Origin: Takakia lepidozioides
Lineage: Eukaryota; Streptophyta; Takakiopsida; Takakiales; Takakiaceae
DNA: 64,000 nucleotides
Assembly (NCBI GenBank): GCA_030704615.1
Contig: CM060732.1
Location: forward strand, 16,926,001 to 16,990,000
Direction of reading: 5' to 3'
Position numbers and translations under genes: made by a program. This document shows positions 38,395-50,439 of this stretch, piece after piece; position 1 is the stretch's first letter, and every line of letters starts with the position of its first letter. The notes below the pieces were generated by a model. It did no database searches and was not told the DNA's origin. It was given only the letters and a program-made list of their open reading frames with translations.

Positions 38395-39044
38395 GTCTTA
38401 CAGGGTTTCATCATTACCAGTGCCACTTGAGACATTGCAATTGCCATGGTTTGCGCCGCTGCATTGCGCGTACAAGTCCAGTTCTAAACGATAGCCTGGC
38501 AGCACACACTGTGACAGTTAACGATAATTAGAGATAATTAGTTAGTCAAATGATGCTTTGAAGGTCTATAATTTTCTTCGTTCGATTACGAAGTGAAGTA
38601 TAGGAGTAGGCCTAGTGACTTTGGTATTTGCCACTATTTGGTACCACTCTAGGCGGCTAGTATTGTGCAGTACTCCAGTGTAGAAAATTCCATTTGAACT
38701 ATGTAATTGCTGCCAGCTGACGAAGTATATTCTCTTGAACAATCTCAGACTGCAAGTGCCCAGAGCCATGTAAATCGTCATTGAAGGAAACGATCATAAA
38801 TTGTTATGTACAATGCCAGAGAATGATCTGCAGGCATAGCATAATTGGCTGTGAGGGAGTTGTATGTACACAATTATTCGACATGACCTGTCATAGGACC
38901 TCTGCAACCTGCAGTTACAACTCTAATGAAGTTCGCAAAACAGAACTTGTTTCAAGGGAGAGACTAAGTACGCTGTTAGCAAGTATGTGATGGATTGTCG
39001 GTAGACCTACTCTGCTCTGATATAAATTGAAGCAGCCTGGCAGT

Positions 39045-40538
39045 CTAAGTATTCAAAAGCTTTCCCCATGGCTCCTTCTTCTTTATCAAAGGTGAAGTCT
39101 CCAACATCTCCACACCTGGGGATTTCTGGGAAGCTAGTAAGTCCTCCACCCTGAGCGAAGGGTCTATTTCTGGGTCAAGCTCCAGGATACGATCCGGCGT
39201 CCAGCTCCATGTTCCTCTTTCGTCATCCACAACGTCTATCTGTTTACTTTCCTCCTCTATTTCTGGGATACTGCTGTCAGACAGGTTCATGTTAGCTGCT
39301 AACACTTCCCAAAGCTCATGAGAAAAAGAGCTTGACTCTGTCAATACGGTGCTCGAACTAGTGTTACTCGTATCACTGCTGGTGACAGACTCCGGCAGCG
39401 GCAACATTTCTCTATCCGATTTTACATCCAAGATGTCAAAGTCTAACAGTGGGTCAAAAAGATATTCACATTGATCCAAAGGTTGCAGTCGGCGCTGTAC
39501 TGTATCTAACTCAAGCGACCGGTCTGGAGCATTTGACTGAGCCAGCGCCGAAGGATTCATGCTGAGTATCACATCACGTTCGGAAATCTCGGCCTCTGTC
39601 ACAAGCTGGCGACTAGACATGGAGTTAGCAGTGTCCATCTCTGTAGTGACATCACGAGTGGTGCTCGACGCTGCACTGTTGCTGGGCTCAGCTTGTCGGT
39701 TGTTGCTAATTGTTCTGAGCTCGCTCTCGGTCTCTTCCCGTAGCTCCCGTGGGCGATTATCTGCTGTACAAACAATACGAATTTAAGCAAATATTTACTC
39801 CCGCTCACAATCGACAGCGTTTGTGCGCACTCGTGCAAGAATCATACCGGTCCCCTTTCGAATCAGACTCAAGCAAATGTATGTACATATGCTCCTTAGA
39901 ATTTTCTCATGGAGGAATCCTCCCTACAAATTGTATCTCGCATGGAGGATCATGATTTGTCATCGTTTCAGAGGAATTGTGGTTTTTTCTGGTCACTGAC
40001 GCTTACCTGGCTGGAGTAAACTCATAGCAGACACTCCTGTTGAATCTTGATCAGTGCGCCGAGAATCAGGAAGGTTCAGGACCGCACATGACCCATAAAG
40101 TACTTTTGCAGCTTCGTCATAAGCGAGAGCTGCCTCCTCCGCCGTGGAGTATGTCCCCAGCCATAGCCGAGACCCTCTGTTGGGCTCCCTAATCTCTGCT
40201 ACCCACTTTCCCCATGTACGTTGTCGAACACCCCTGTAAATGCAAAGGGCGTTTTCTGGACCACCCTTCCCCTTCATACAGCCCTTCTTAGAACCTTTCG
40301 CAGGAGCTTTTCTTTTGTTTTTCCTGGGGCCACTGTAACCTTCTCGATCTCTTACACTGCCTGAGTGTCCAGCTCCACTGCTGTGATTTTGGCTTGTCCA
40401 CCAAGCCAAAGCCTCTGCCACCGAGTTCCCATGCTGCGCAGACCTCATGCTTGATCTTCCCCGCCGTCTTTTCTTCAAAATATTCAGACCCAATACAGGC
40501 CCTGGAAGTCTTTTCGAATCCAGCGCTAACCAATGCAT
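39045..40538 (-). CDS. DREB2: DREB2-type AP2/ERF transcription factor
   Basis: Nuclear transcription factor expected to bind DRE/CRT (A/GCCGAC) elements in drought, heat or salt responses (family knowledge). Exon 1 is 40538-40007, ending CCAG|GTAAGC. Exon 2 is 39763-39045 after TACAG. 1,251 nt, 416 residues, phase-consistent. The basic stretches KKRRRGR (22-28) and RKNKRK (72-77) are likely nuclear signals. Residues 85-95 read [11 protein letters not shown], the block typical of the DREB A-2 group just before the AP2 domain. The AP2 domain runs about 100-157 ([19 protein letters not shown] ... LNLP), with V14 and E19, which marks DREB rather than ERF. The long acidic, Ser/Thr-rich C-terminus ([20 protein letters not shown] and acidic EL/DL clusters) could combine activation with a DREB2A-like negative regulatory segment; that is inference. 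The acceptor is CAGCAG, so a one-residue NAGNAG variant is possible. Confidence 0.9.
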
Positions 40539-40890
40539 GCAACCCTTCCAACAACTTGAAAGAACAGCTTTCAGAAAACCTACAGGTGTTAATGCAGCGC
40601 TCTCAGATTTTACCCTTTTCGACGAGATGCGGGTCCCTAAATATCTGCAAACTTGAACTTTGACACTTTACGTGGGACTCCTTACTCTCTACCTTCCGGT
40701 CACAATCCAGGCTCTCTTCTTCCTGCTAGCAATAATCCTGCTATTCGATGCTCGTCTTGGTTTTAAGGCAGAACAAGTGAGCTTCAATCCCAGCTCACCG
40801 TACCCTGCAGTCCAATCGAGAACTGACGTGATGGGCAATATACAGATGAGTCTGCAAACCCATCTATGTCCGGAAGGAGATTCACCGACT

Positions 40891-40897
40891 GCTTTAT
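40891..40897 (-). promoter_or_regulatory. Possible TATA box of the DREB2 gene
   Basis: The minus strand reads GAGTATAAAGC, about 350 bp upstream of the DREB2 start codon. This would imply a 5' UTR of roughly 320 nt. No other support. Confidence 0.25.
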
Positions 40898-40899
40898 AC

Positions 40900-42858
40900 T
40901 CGACGATGGCCACCGTGAAGCTGCTGGCTGCGACTGACGGTGACACCACCTGCTACTCTTGCTTAACACTCCTACTCATCAGTGACAAATTGCCATTTCG
41001 AGTAGGCTATACAGTGGAACGGTTACAAGTGTAGCGAGCTGCTTTGCGTAGCGGATGAGTCACTCCCCAGAGAAGGATGCGAGAAAATATAGTTCTCCCA
41101 TGCTGTCGCTTGGCTCTTTGTTGAGACACACTTGAATCAAGGGTGTGGATGGAGATGGAGACCTACACTTGACTGTGGCAAGCCTTCATTCGCCCTCACA
41201 ATTTGGAGAATCATGAGATGGTAAGATCTAGTCACGCAGGTTGATTCTTTTGACAGTCTAAAGCAGACTGGAGACCTGAGTGCAAGACAGTTGTGCATTT
41301 TACTTGACACCTGGCCTTTTGTACCCTGTGGACACTCCGATTTTTCCCAATCCGTCACACTTGGCAACCTTTGGTATGTTCGGCCCGTTCTCCACAGTAA
41401 ACTTGTCTTTTACTCTCATTTGACGTATCGAAACCATAAACGGACAAATGTCTCACCTGCACTAATGAGTTAGTGTGCGAGGACAGATTTGACACGCCCG
41501 CTTTGTAATTCTTGCTTGCTTGTCTGGAAGAATTGCAAAGCTCCATTTGTCTAAGGTGCCTGCCAGGTCATAAGTCTGGGTTTTAAATTTTCGACACCAA
41601 TGACTGACAGGTGAGTCCTGACAACAAATGGAGAATCCTGAAGGTGACATATTACTCCGCCTGCGTCACGTCAAACATTTGCAGATACTGGCAGACGATT
41701 CAGATGGCTAAAACACAATGGGATTTCTAAAAACAATCACTTCGGTGACACAGTTCCAACAGCGTGTGTGGATTGCAACAATATTTGTCCAACTCTTATG
41801 GAGTGCATCAGGTGTCTAGTGTCTATCCACATTTGCATACCAACATCATAACTTCAAGACACAACATACTGTACAGGATGCCCTCGGCGTTCAAAGTTTC
41901 CCAAACACATCACTACACACGTTTGTGTAAAGAATAATTCAAAAAGCTGTCACAAGTGTTTGCAACCATTAACTATGTTTGTCAGCTTATCAATCTTGGC
42001 CTCAGGGTGACCACAGATGCTCAATCCCCAAAATGCTGAAGATTGTGCGACAGAACTTTACCTTTCATAAGGTAGTTCAATCTGGCATTCAAACATGTGC
42101 CCAACATAATACCAGTGATTCACTTAAGAGTTTGATCATGAGCGATGAATCTCTATCCCAGGATTTACACCTTGGGGTGCTCCAATTAGCAGGACACAAT
42201 TCTCCATCTTGCCATGAAAGCACCTTTTTAATCCGCTGAGGTCTACCATACTCGTCCAAGACCGAGAACAAGCTAAAGGCTTCCATGAAGTCTCTCCTTA
42301 AAGAGAGATAGGAGGGAATCAACAATGACTACTGCCTCTGGGTACATCGATGAGACGATACAAATCTCCTCTTCTTTGGTTCCCTAATGGCATGTTCAGC
42401 CTGCACACAGAATTCCCATTCAATAGCCTCATAACAAGTGAAACCTCCATACAGACTGCATGCATAAGATATCCATGTTACATCCCCATTGTATTGCAGG
42501 AGAATCACAGCGCACAAATCAGTCAATTAAGGCCTATAACAGGTACCAGAAGGGCATACATTTCAGTACCACAACCTGAAGACTGGAAGGCAACTTTGGC
42601 TGGCAGTGGGCTCATCTGCGGTCTTGCAAAACCAATCTGTGTGAAACTATTCGAGCGACACAAGATACAGTTCTGGAATTGATGTTCTGCTTTTCATTAC
42701 GTGTCAATGCCTGCCCTTGAAAACTCAATCAACTGTAACTGGATTGGCATTGACCTCCCTAAGGCCAACAGGAATCCGGAACTGAGTTTGTCCAACCCCA
42801 CAACCAGCTCCGGGAGGGTTAGCATCACTTGCAGGCTACGGGTACACCGCAGGTCCAT

Positions 42859-42860
<2 letters not shown>
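40900..42860. other. Intergenic region between DREB2 and the LINE
   Basis: No recognisable coding region or element. It should include the distal DREB2 promoter. The missing terminal exon of the omega-amidase gene, if displaced by the LINE, might lie here, but I did not find it. Confidence 0.35.

Positions 42861-42891
<31 letters not shown>
42861..42891. repeat. (CT)n microsatellite
   Basis: About 15 CT units immediately before the LINE leader repeats. Confidence 0.9.
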
Positions 42892-42894
<3 letters not shown>

Positions 42895-45800
42895 TTACCA
42901 ATCCTCAAAGTCTACACAAGAGCAAAATCTATACACGGGGTAATTGTCCCCAAGCAGTCTGACGGACAATCTGCCCCTATGTGTGCGGAGCCTGTGCGTC
43001 GTGTAACTGAAAGATTTGGTACCCTGAATGGTTTACCAATTCTCAAAGTTTACACAAGACGAGCAAAATCTACACATGGGGTAACTGTCCCCCCTTTGCA
43101 GAACGGTTGGCCGTCCAGGAGCAGTCACAAGCTACCTAGACGACAAACAATTCACACGCAAAGGGCTGGCTTGCGGCTGGCCACTTTCAACTTCTCAGGG
43201 TTGACCAACCAAAGGAAACAACTTGAAGTGGGACAAGTTCTTCGGACTAATGATATTCATATCTGTGCTGGGCAAGAAACATGGGAAACGTCGGATAAAC
43301 TGGTTGGAGATGTCATTGGTTATAAATGGGCAGGTAAGATGTGTACTCTAAGGCAGCCTCTGCCAAACGGGGTCAAAAAGGGGTCGGATTCTTTGTCCGT
43401 GATTTCTTGTTTGACAATTGTGAAATTATCAACAAGGGTTTGAGGTACGAGCATAGTATCTGGCTAAAACTGAATTTGAAGGGCGGCATGAGTACAAAGG
43501 ACCTCTTTGTTGGTTGCGTTTACATGCCCACAGAGGGGACCCTTCGTGCTGACGCAGACAAGGCCTTCGAAGATGTAAAGCTGGACTGTGCTTCGTTCCT
43601 TGCCAAAGGTCAGGTGGTACTATTGGGGGACTTCAATGCCCGGGTGGGCAAAGGGATCCATCAGGACGATATCATTGGACCTTTTGGTGAGGACGAGCTG
43701 AATTCTAATGGCAGACGGTTAATTAACTGTCTAGAAGAGCTTCAGCTTTTGACCTTGAATAACAGGACAAGAGGTGACCAAGTGCAGTGGACTCGTGAAA
43801 CCCCAAACTGGGGAACGTTCCATTGTGGACTATATCATAATGGACAAAATTTTGTTCCCCCAGTGTGCCAATGTGTTGATCGACAGAACTGATATTGGTA
43901 CCTCTGACCACTTCCTGGTTTGGACTGAGATCAAAAGGTGTTTCCCACCACCAAGAGATCTGTGAAACGTTCGATTCGGAAGTGGCGCATAGAAAAATTC
44001 CACAATGAGGAGGTCAAGGCTGAGTACGTCCAGGCCTTGCAAGAGGCTCTCCCTCATTTTGTCCAATCGCTCCAAGAACTTCAGTCACGCTCTGTTAACG
44101 CAAGAAATGAAGTCGAAAGAGCAGTGGACTCTTGGGAGAGTTTCGTTTCCTCCGTGGCTGACAAGATCATTGGGAGGAAACTAATTGTCTGCGGTAGAGC
44201 AGTTAATTGGTGGACTAATGAGATTAAACTCAAGATAGCTGAGAGACGAGCCCTCTATAAAGAGTGCTGCAATTTGGAAACCAACAGAGAATTGTGGGCA
44301 AGGTACTACCAGCTCCGTAAAGATATCAATCAGCTTGTTAGGTCTCAGAAGAAATTATACTGGGACAAGTTATACAGTGAAATAAACTCAAACCACCATG
44401 GTGGTAATGACAAGAAATTCTGGTTGGCCCTTCAACGTTTGTACAAACCGAAAAAACGGTCAGCAAGTACAAGCGCTGAAGACTACTAAAGGTGCAGTGG
44501 TGACTTCATCGGTTGACATTGTCAAAACCTTTGAAACTCACTACAGTATCCTTGGCAGAACTTCTAGGTCTAACAGTGAGGGGTCTTCTGCTGAATGGAG
44601 GGACACAGTTGGAAAAACTGTTCCTATGATTCAAAACAGCCCTGATGAACTGGAGTATATTTCAATGGCTTATAATGCTCCCATTAGTTCTTCTGAGATT
44701 GTGGAAGCAATTGAACATTTAAATGGATATAAAGCTGGTGGACCTGATGGTATTGTCAACGAGCTTATCAAGCACGGTGGCGATCCCATGATAGAGGCCC
44801 TAGTTCTCCTCTTTAACCTTATCTGGAAGACTGAAATGATCCCCTTTCACTGGCGACAGGGGGTCATTGTCAATCTATACAAGAAGGGTGACAGAGAAGA
44901 ACCGGGGAACTACCGTGGCATCACGCTCCTCAATGCTGTTGGCAAGACATTCTGCAGAGTTATAAGTACTCGTCTCGAGGTTGATCTGGAGTCTAGAGGT
45001 TGTTTCCACGAAGGCCAAGCTGGCTTTCGGCGAAACAGGGGCTGTGTGGATCATATCTTCACTCTAAGCCAGATTATCCAGGGAAGGAAAAAAGAAGGGA
45101 AACCCACTTATGTCTTTTTCCTGGATGTCAAAAAGGCTTATGACACAGTGTGGAGAGATGGCATATGGTTCCGCCTCTGGTCTTGTGGGATCAAGGGAAA
45201 GATGTGGAGAGTTGTCCACAACTTGTATGCTCACACCAAAAGCTGTGTCACTGTTAACGGACAGAAGTCCAACTTCTTTGACTTAGACCAAGGTGTAGCT
45301 CAAGGATGTACTCTCTCCCCTCTGCTCTTCAATGTTTTCATCAATCAACTCCTCGAGGATGTGGAAAGTGAGGGATTTGGGTTAAGGGTGGGTGATACCA
45401 CCATACCAGCCCTTATGTTTGCGGATGACTTCGCAGGCATAGGGGAGACTCCAACCAATCTCCAGGAGTTGATTGATTGCGCGAAGAGATACTTTGATCT
45501 TTGGGGGCTAGAGGCCGACGAGATGAATTCAAGGTCAGATGGTGGGGTCAGCTGCAACATATGCCCAACACCAGATATCCTAAATTAATCGACTCTATAT
45601 CTTGGAAACAGGACCGCCCTGTCAAACAGGCTAAGTCCTGGCAGAAGAGTGTAGAAGAGATCCTCAAGGACCTGGACCTGGATCCGCAAGTCTTGACCCT
45701 GCTGGATAAATCTGACTTAGAGGCTGTAGTGTCCTCAGCCATGTCTGTTGCCATGAGATTGTCTGATGAAAATGAAGTTAGGCAGAAAACTTCCCTGAAC

Positions 45801-46400
45801 TTGTTTCCAGTCTGTGACATGGGGGAGGACATCTTGGATGACCTCAAGGGGCTACCCACTCTCGGCACGAGACTGAAATTTAAACTCAGGGCAGGAAGCC
45901 TACCTTTGAACAGCAAACGCAGAGAGGAAAGGGAGAGTGCAATTGCCCGTTGTGTGGGCAATCTGAAGACAGTATTCATTTTCTGATACACTGTCCGGGG
46001 TTCTCTCACCAAAGAGACGCTCTCTTCAAATCTATTAAGGGAATTGTGCCTGTACCCCTGTTTACCAACTTTGAAAGTCTCGAGGCTGAGCCAAAAGCCC
46101 AGGCCCTCCTGAGGCCTAGTTTTTGGGCAAATCACACACAGCAGATTGATGCTTGTGTGAAGGGATTTAGAGGATATCTGGAAAACCCGGATTAATGCTT
46201 TATATGGAGGTAAGTGTTACTACCAAGTCAGCCCTGACAGAGGTAGGTTCTGTCCCTTTTGTTCCCGCTCAAACTGGGCGCGGGGTCAATGGCCACAAGG
46301 CTACGGCAAACAACGTCTTATGAGTACAATCTCTCTCTCTCATAGCCTTGGGCTACAGCAAACATCGTCTCGAGTACATTCTCTCATGGCCTTCAGCAGG
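42890..46400 (+). mobile_element. LINE retrotransposon (APE endonuclease + RT), near full length
   Basis: The 5' leader holds two copies of a monomer beginning TGGTTTACCAAT (42892 and 43030, period about 138), as in LINE promoters. Next come an APE-type endonuclease (43180-43965), a reverse transcriptase (about 43940-45530), a C-terminal Cys/His motif (CGQSEDSIHFLIHC, about 45950-45995), and a tail in which a block ending CAAACA(A)CGTCT...GAGTACA is repeated about three times (46280-46400). Fragments of the family occur at 4.6-5.8, 23.97 and 47.85-48.09 kb. It is inserted antisense, just downstream of the last omega-amidase exon that I can find. Confidence 0.85.
43170..46195 (+). pseudogene. 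LINE ORF2 (endonuclease-RT), multiply frameshifted
   Basis: Endonuclease text starts LRLATFNFSGLTNQRKQ and includes QETWETSDKLVGD, GDFNARVGKG and TSDHFLVW. The RT includes GYKAGGPDGIVNELIK, NYRGITLLNAVGK, GFRRNRGCVDHIF, FLDVKKAYDTVWR, GVAQGCTLSPLLFN and the catalytic box FADD (about 45418). Frame changes occur near 43345, 43790, 43935, 44440, 45520 and 45945, with some thumb sequence apparently deleted at 45520. Function is lost, although each segment is well preserved. Confidence 0.85.
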
Positions 46401-46551
46401 TACAATCTTCACATGCTAGCGAGCCACTAAATCACAAAGAGGAGAACACACCTCACGAAAAGTAAGGTACTTGTGAAACTTGCCTTTAAAGTCACATTGT
46501 CACAAGCACTAAAGATGCATTTCAAGATGTATCCAGGGAAAAAAACTGCAC

Positions 46552-49500
46552 CTTCTCTGGTCAATTTCGGAGTAATCAATATTTGCAAAAATGGTTGCCT
46601 CCTCATGTTCAGTAGTGGCCAGAATTTCACCAAACTGTTGATCACAGAGAAATTCCAATGCCCAGAAAGCATTAGTGCACATCTCTACAATCTTCTTTGT
46701 AAACCTCCATGACATCTATGAACATATAGCCATTATGCTGTCGTACGATTGTCATCCTGAAAGGAAAATTTTAGTTGAAGTCTTAACTCTTTTCAACCAC
46801 TTAACCATAGCTCTTGCGGATCGATCATCTTTTGATCCACATAATCACTGCTACTGGCGTTAGATCCACAAAGACCCAAAAGCCTATTCCAGAAACCTGC
46901 TGGTGAATTTCAAACTGGCCCAAACTCGGTCTTTCCACCCCTCTGCCTAAGCAGCTTCCAAAGTGAGCAAGAGATGCATGAAACTGTCACATGACGTTGC
47001 AGCTGTTTCACAAAAATGGGTTAATGTTGCACTAGGATAGGGAGCAGAGAAACAGAGGGAGAGGAGAGAACACTTACAGGCCCGACAACGGTAGAGTGTC
47101 CCCAGGCAATGTAGCCTGCACTAGGATTCCTCGCTGGTGAACATGTCACTACATAGATCTGTCACATACCACATCCCATTTCAATACACATTCTCCATCT
47201 TCACGTGGTAATGAAGGAGTAAACAATGAATGTGTTATACGTTGTGACGGGCATATATGGTGCTATCTACCTTCAGTGCAGTCAGTGAGGGAACCAGTTG
47301 TCATGTTGGCATGAAGAACCTCCCAGTAGAGCAATGTTGAAGAGTTCCAAGCTGATGCATTTTACGAAATACAGTGCAAACTACATGTCTTAATTATTAC
47401 TTGACATCCAAAAGCATCAGCTAGAACCTGGTCAAGAAGCAACATCAAAACCCAGAAATCAATGGTCTTTGAGAAGACCATTACCATTGGAACTCTGTCT
47501 CCAATGGTCCTGATCTCACCTGATTGTCCACAGCTCTGACTCACTCAGCGAAATTGCCGAAGTGTTTCATATCCAGTCCCCCAACATGCAAAAGACATGT
47601 CAGTCCATAGCTAGAAGCACTGAGGCTCAGCAGCCCTATGCTAGTGAAATAAAAAGAGCAGTAACACAAGTAATCCTTTGCTATGTCACGCATGTGGTAG
47701 AATTGTGGATATCCACCCCCTGGAAGAACACTCCCAGTTGGATGACTACTTCAACATGAAATGGCAATAGCTATTTCATGACCACCAACATCCCATATGT
47801 AACATTCATCTTTCCCCTTGCGAATGTGACACTGAATGGCAGGGATAGAGAGTGTACTGATGAGAAGTTGTTTGCCATAGCCTTGTGGCCATAGACCCCA
47901 CACCCAGTTTGGGCAGAAAACAGACACTACATTTGTGAGGGGCACTCCAGTAGTAGGACTTACCTTGACATAAGCAGTTAGTTTGGGCTTTCCAGATTCC
48001 TCTAGAAAAACCTTCACAAAAGCATCAATCTGTTGCGTGCTGCCCAGCAATTAGACCTCAACAGGAGCAGGGTTTTAGGCTCAGCCTCGAGATTTAGAAA
48101 GAAATAGAGACAAAGATAGGGAGAGAGCACCTGGCCTTTTGCAATAGCTCCCAGTGGAGAGGGCCAGTAGTCATGTTAAATGCCCCAGGATAGCATATAA
48201 TGTGTGCCCCTGTTTGTTGCGACAACAACACAGGTCAATCCTGGCATCTGGATGTGTGTGTAAGAACTGTTTCATGCCAGTATGTAGGTCTTTTGCTCAA
48301 GCCATTATCAAAGAGAATTTTCTTTCAACTTGACCCGGTCCAGCTAGTTCTATGCCCCCACCCGGATCTACTGACATAGCGACACGCCAAATGCTGACTT
48401 ATTCAGAGCACTAGTCTGAAAAACATTATGGAATCCAGAGGAGTTCCCAAATGACGGACATTATGACTTATGCAGGGGATGTTCCAAAGATCATTCAATT
48501 TGAGTATATGATTAAAATGCAGGAGGAGGCTAGTTTACCACGGGCAGCATAGAGCATAGCCATTTCGGGAAAACGGATATCATAGCAAATTCCTACTGCT
48601 ATGCGCCCAACATCTGCACTCAGAAAACACTATTGAGTGAAACAGAAGGATGGAAAGGGAAGTACACGTGTGACAGTGATACAAACAGGCACATCAGAAA
48701 GGAAACATGAGACAGGGAAACCTTACCCTGGATGTGGCTATGTTTTCATCTTGGCTACCTCTCAAATGTGAGTTCAGACTTTGCTAGGCTCTCTTTTGGT
48801 GACCAATGTATTAAAAGAGAACAGCTAGGTGCTTTGATATGGCCACCTGTGTCCACAACTGTGAGGCCCTCTCCAGGGTTTAGCGTCTCTGACTCCTTAA
48901 AAGTGATTTTCCCCGGTATGTCAATGTCAAACAGATGCACCTGACCACAAAGAGATGCAACTCCAGCCTTAGCAAAATTTTCCATCTCTGTTTGTTTATG
49001 TGGTGATTACAATCAAGTTAGAAGACACTCTTTAGCATACAGTGCCATTTAATTCAGTGAAGCACCCTCCTTCGCACCCAACGGCTTGGCCCTCTCAAGA
49101 GATGATTGGTCCACCTAACCCAGCCCGTGCTGGGCAAGGCAACCAGACAACTCACAAGGTGAATAAATAGTGAGCTTGACAGTTGAATGCCTAGTCTCTA
49201 CCTTATGGCGGAGACAACAAGAAAGGTTAGCATATCCCAGGAGATGGCAACATTGCTGTTCCTTAACTTTGTCACATGGAATTCTGCAAACAAACTAACA
49301 ATGACAAAAAGTATGAAAAGTGCTCTTGGAACTTTGGCCCTTCCTGCTTGTTCAGTGACAGTGTACACCTTGCGGTGCTTGGCCTTGAGCTCTCCGTCTT
49401 TGTCAAAAATACAGCATGTGTTATACAAGAGGCCATTACTCCGCTCAGGTATGGATCCTCCAATTATTGTCACTTCTTTTGTGCGCGCCACCTCAGCCAG

Positions 49501-50438
49501 CATTGCTGAAGACGGAGAAGCTTCATACCCAGCATCAATGTTCTCCGCATACATTGGAAAGCTGTCATTTGAATAAGGACAGTTCCACATCTCCTGGAAC
49601 CATTGACAAGAAGGTTTAAGTTCACATTGAACTGTGTCTTCCCACACATAGTAATACAGGAACCTAAACTGCACAGATTTACGGGTATCAATGTTCTTAT
49701 TTCTGGTCCTAGACCAGCCGCCTCTGTCTTAGTAGAAGGAGTAGGGGTGCATGACATCATTATCTACAGTGTGCTACAAAGATCAGCCCAGGATAAGATT
49801 CATACCCTCATGGGTTAAAATCCCATGAAGGAAGAAAGAAGACAAGGAAAGAAAGGGACTTTATAATATCCACAGAAAAGGCCAAGAACTTAATGACGAG
49901 GTAATAGGCAGTATCTACACGGATGGCTCCTCCTATTGAACCCAAAGCAGACAGCTTACTGAAAACTAAGGCCTCTCCTTCATCAAACTCGATCTATCTT
50001 TGCCAGACATCCTGAAGGTATCTAGAAAGCTTACAGGCAGGAGGATGAGTCGAGCTCCTTTGTCTGCAGCTGCCTCTATTACACTACGAGTATGGGCTAT
50101 GTTGGCCTCCTTATCAGCCGTCACCAAAATCTGGCATGCAGCTATCTTGTACTGCAGAACCCACATCAAAGATGTTAAATTGGTTGCAATCATCCTCTTA
50201 TTTGATGCCGTCATTTGTAGGCTCATAACTGAAATTGGCATCCTTCAAACAGAACAATGTGCTGCAAATAAGGGTCTTTTGCAAACCTTGATGTCTTGAA
50301 CTTAATATACGGTGGCTCCCACACAGGTAAAGGCAATGAGGGCATAATGGTGCCAGAGAAACTACTGGACTCAACGTAAAATTGGCTCTCTAACGGAACC
50401 ACAGATTGTAATGTGAAAGATGAACACAAATGACTCAT
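46552..50438 (-). CDS. NIT2: Omega-amidase (nitrilase-like NIT2), 3' end not found
   Basis: Carbon-nitrogen hydrolase that deamidates alpha-ketoglutaramate/alpha-ketosuccinamate; the Arabidopsis orthologue is plastid-targeted (family knowledge). Supported exons, 5' to 3': 50151-50035, 49593-49369, 48940-48847, 48613-48539, 48209-48131, 47535-47520, 47158-47078, 46634-46552; all phases agree. The first exon probably starts at ATG 50438 ([14 protein letters not shown], a Ser-rich transit-like stretch) and contains [12 protein letters not shown]; its donor is unresolved. Triad: Glu of LLPE at the first/second listed junction, Lys of KAKHRK, Cys of GICYDIRF. Other marks: [39 protein letters not shown]. 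The sixth listed exon is only 16 nt. After QRR the usual 20 or so C-terminal residues are missing: reading on gives a stop at 46509, and a LINE begins at 46400. Confidence 0.87.
47850..48095 (-). mobile_element. LINE 3' fragment in an omega-amidase intron
   Basis: On the minus strand it encodes [10 protein letters not shown] (compare HTQQIDACVK of the full LINE) followed by the family tail GGCTATGGCAAACAACTTCTC. It is 5'-truncated and lies in the intron before the microexon, in the same orientation as the gene. Confidence 0.7.
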
Positions 50439-50439
50439 G

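Larger units (their letters stand above)
35560..38400 (+). mobile_element. R2-like LINE with restriction-like endonuclease, internally deleted
   Basis: Non-LTR retroelement with a Ser/Pro-rich N-terminal region (from about 35591), a C2HC zinc finger CPACGRLFARIRGLARHQRTC (36343-36405), a partial reverse transcriptase (AAAGPSGLLYEHLRDCF near 37083, and SGTRIRPIAVGEVLYRL near 37270), then the C-terminal endonuclease module (LLRCPCGDERTASHD, RRRVDIVLSIDG, DYSDRHPTDTFLPL). The palm segment that should hold the catalytic YADD box is missing between about 37440 and 37460, where RT text jumps directly to the endonuclease. Other damage: a frameshift near 36130, another near 36700, a 97-bp tandem duplication, and a TGA after LADPT where arginine is usual. 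AATAAA lies at 38389-38394. The family assignment to an R2-type site-specific LINE is by domain order. Confidence 0.75.

Noticed and set aside
42089-42325. Minus-strand frame with LSLRRDFMEAF, considered as the missing omega-amidase last exon
   Set aside because: The resemblance to the RRGDLY C-terminus is weak, and the phase required after exon 46634-46552 runs into a stop codon.
42829-42900. (Leu-Ser)n peptide at the start of the LINE frame
   Set aside because: It is translation of the (CT)n microsatellite, not part of the LINE protein.
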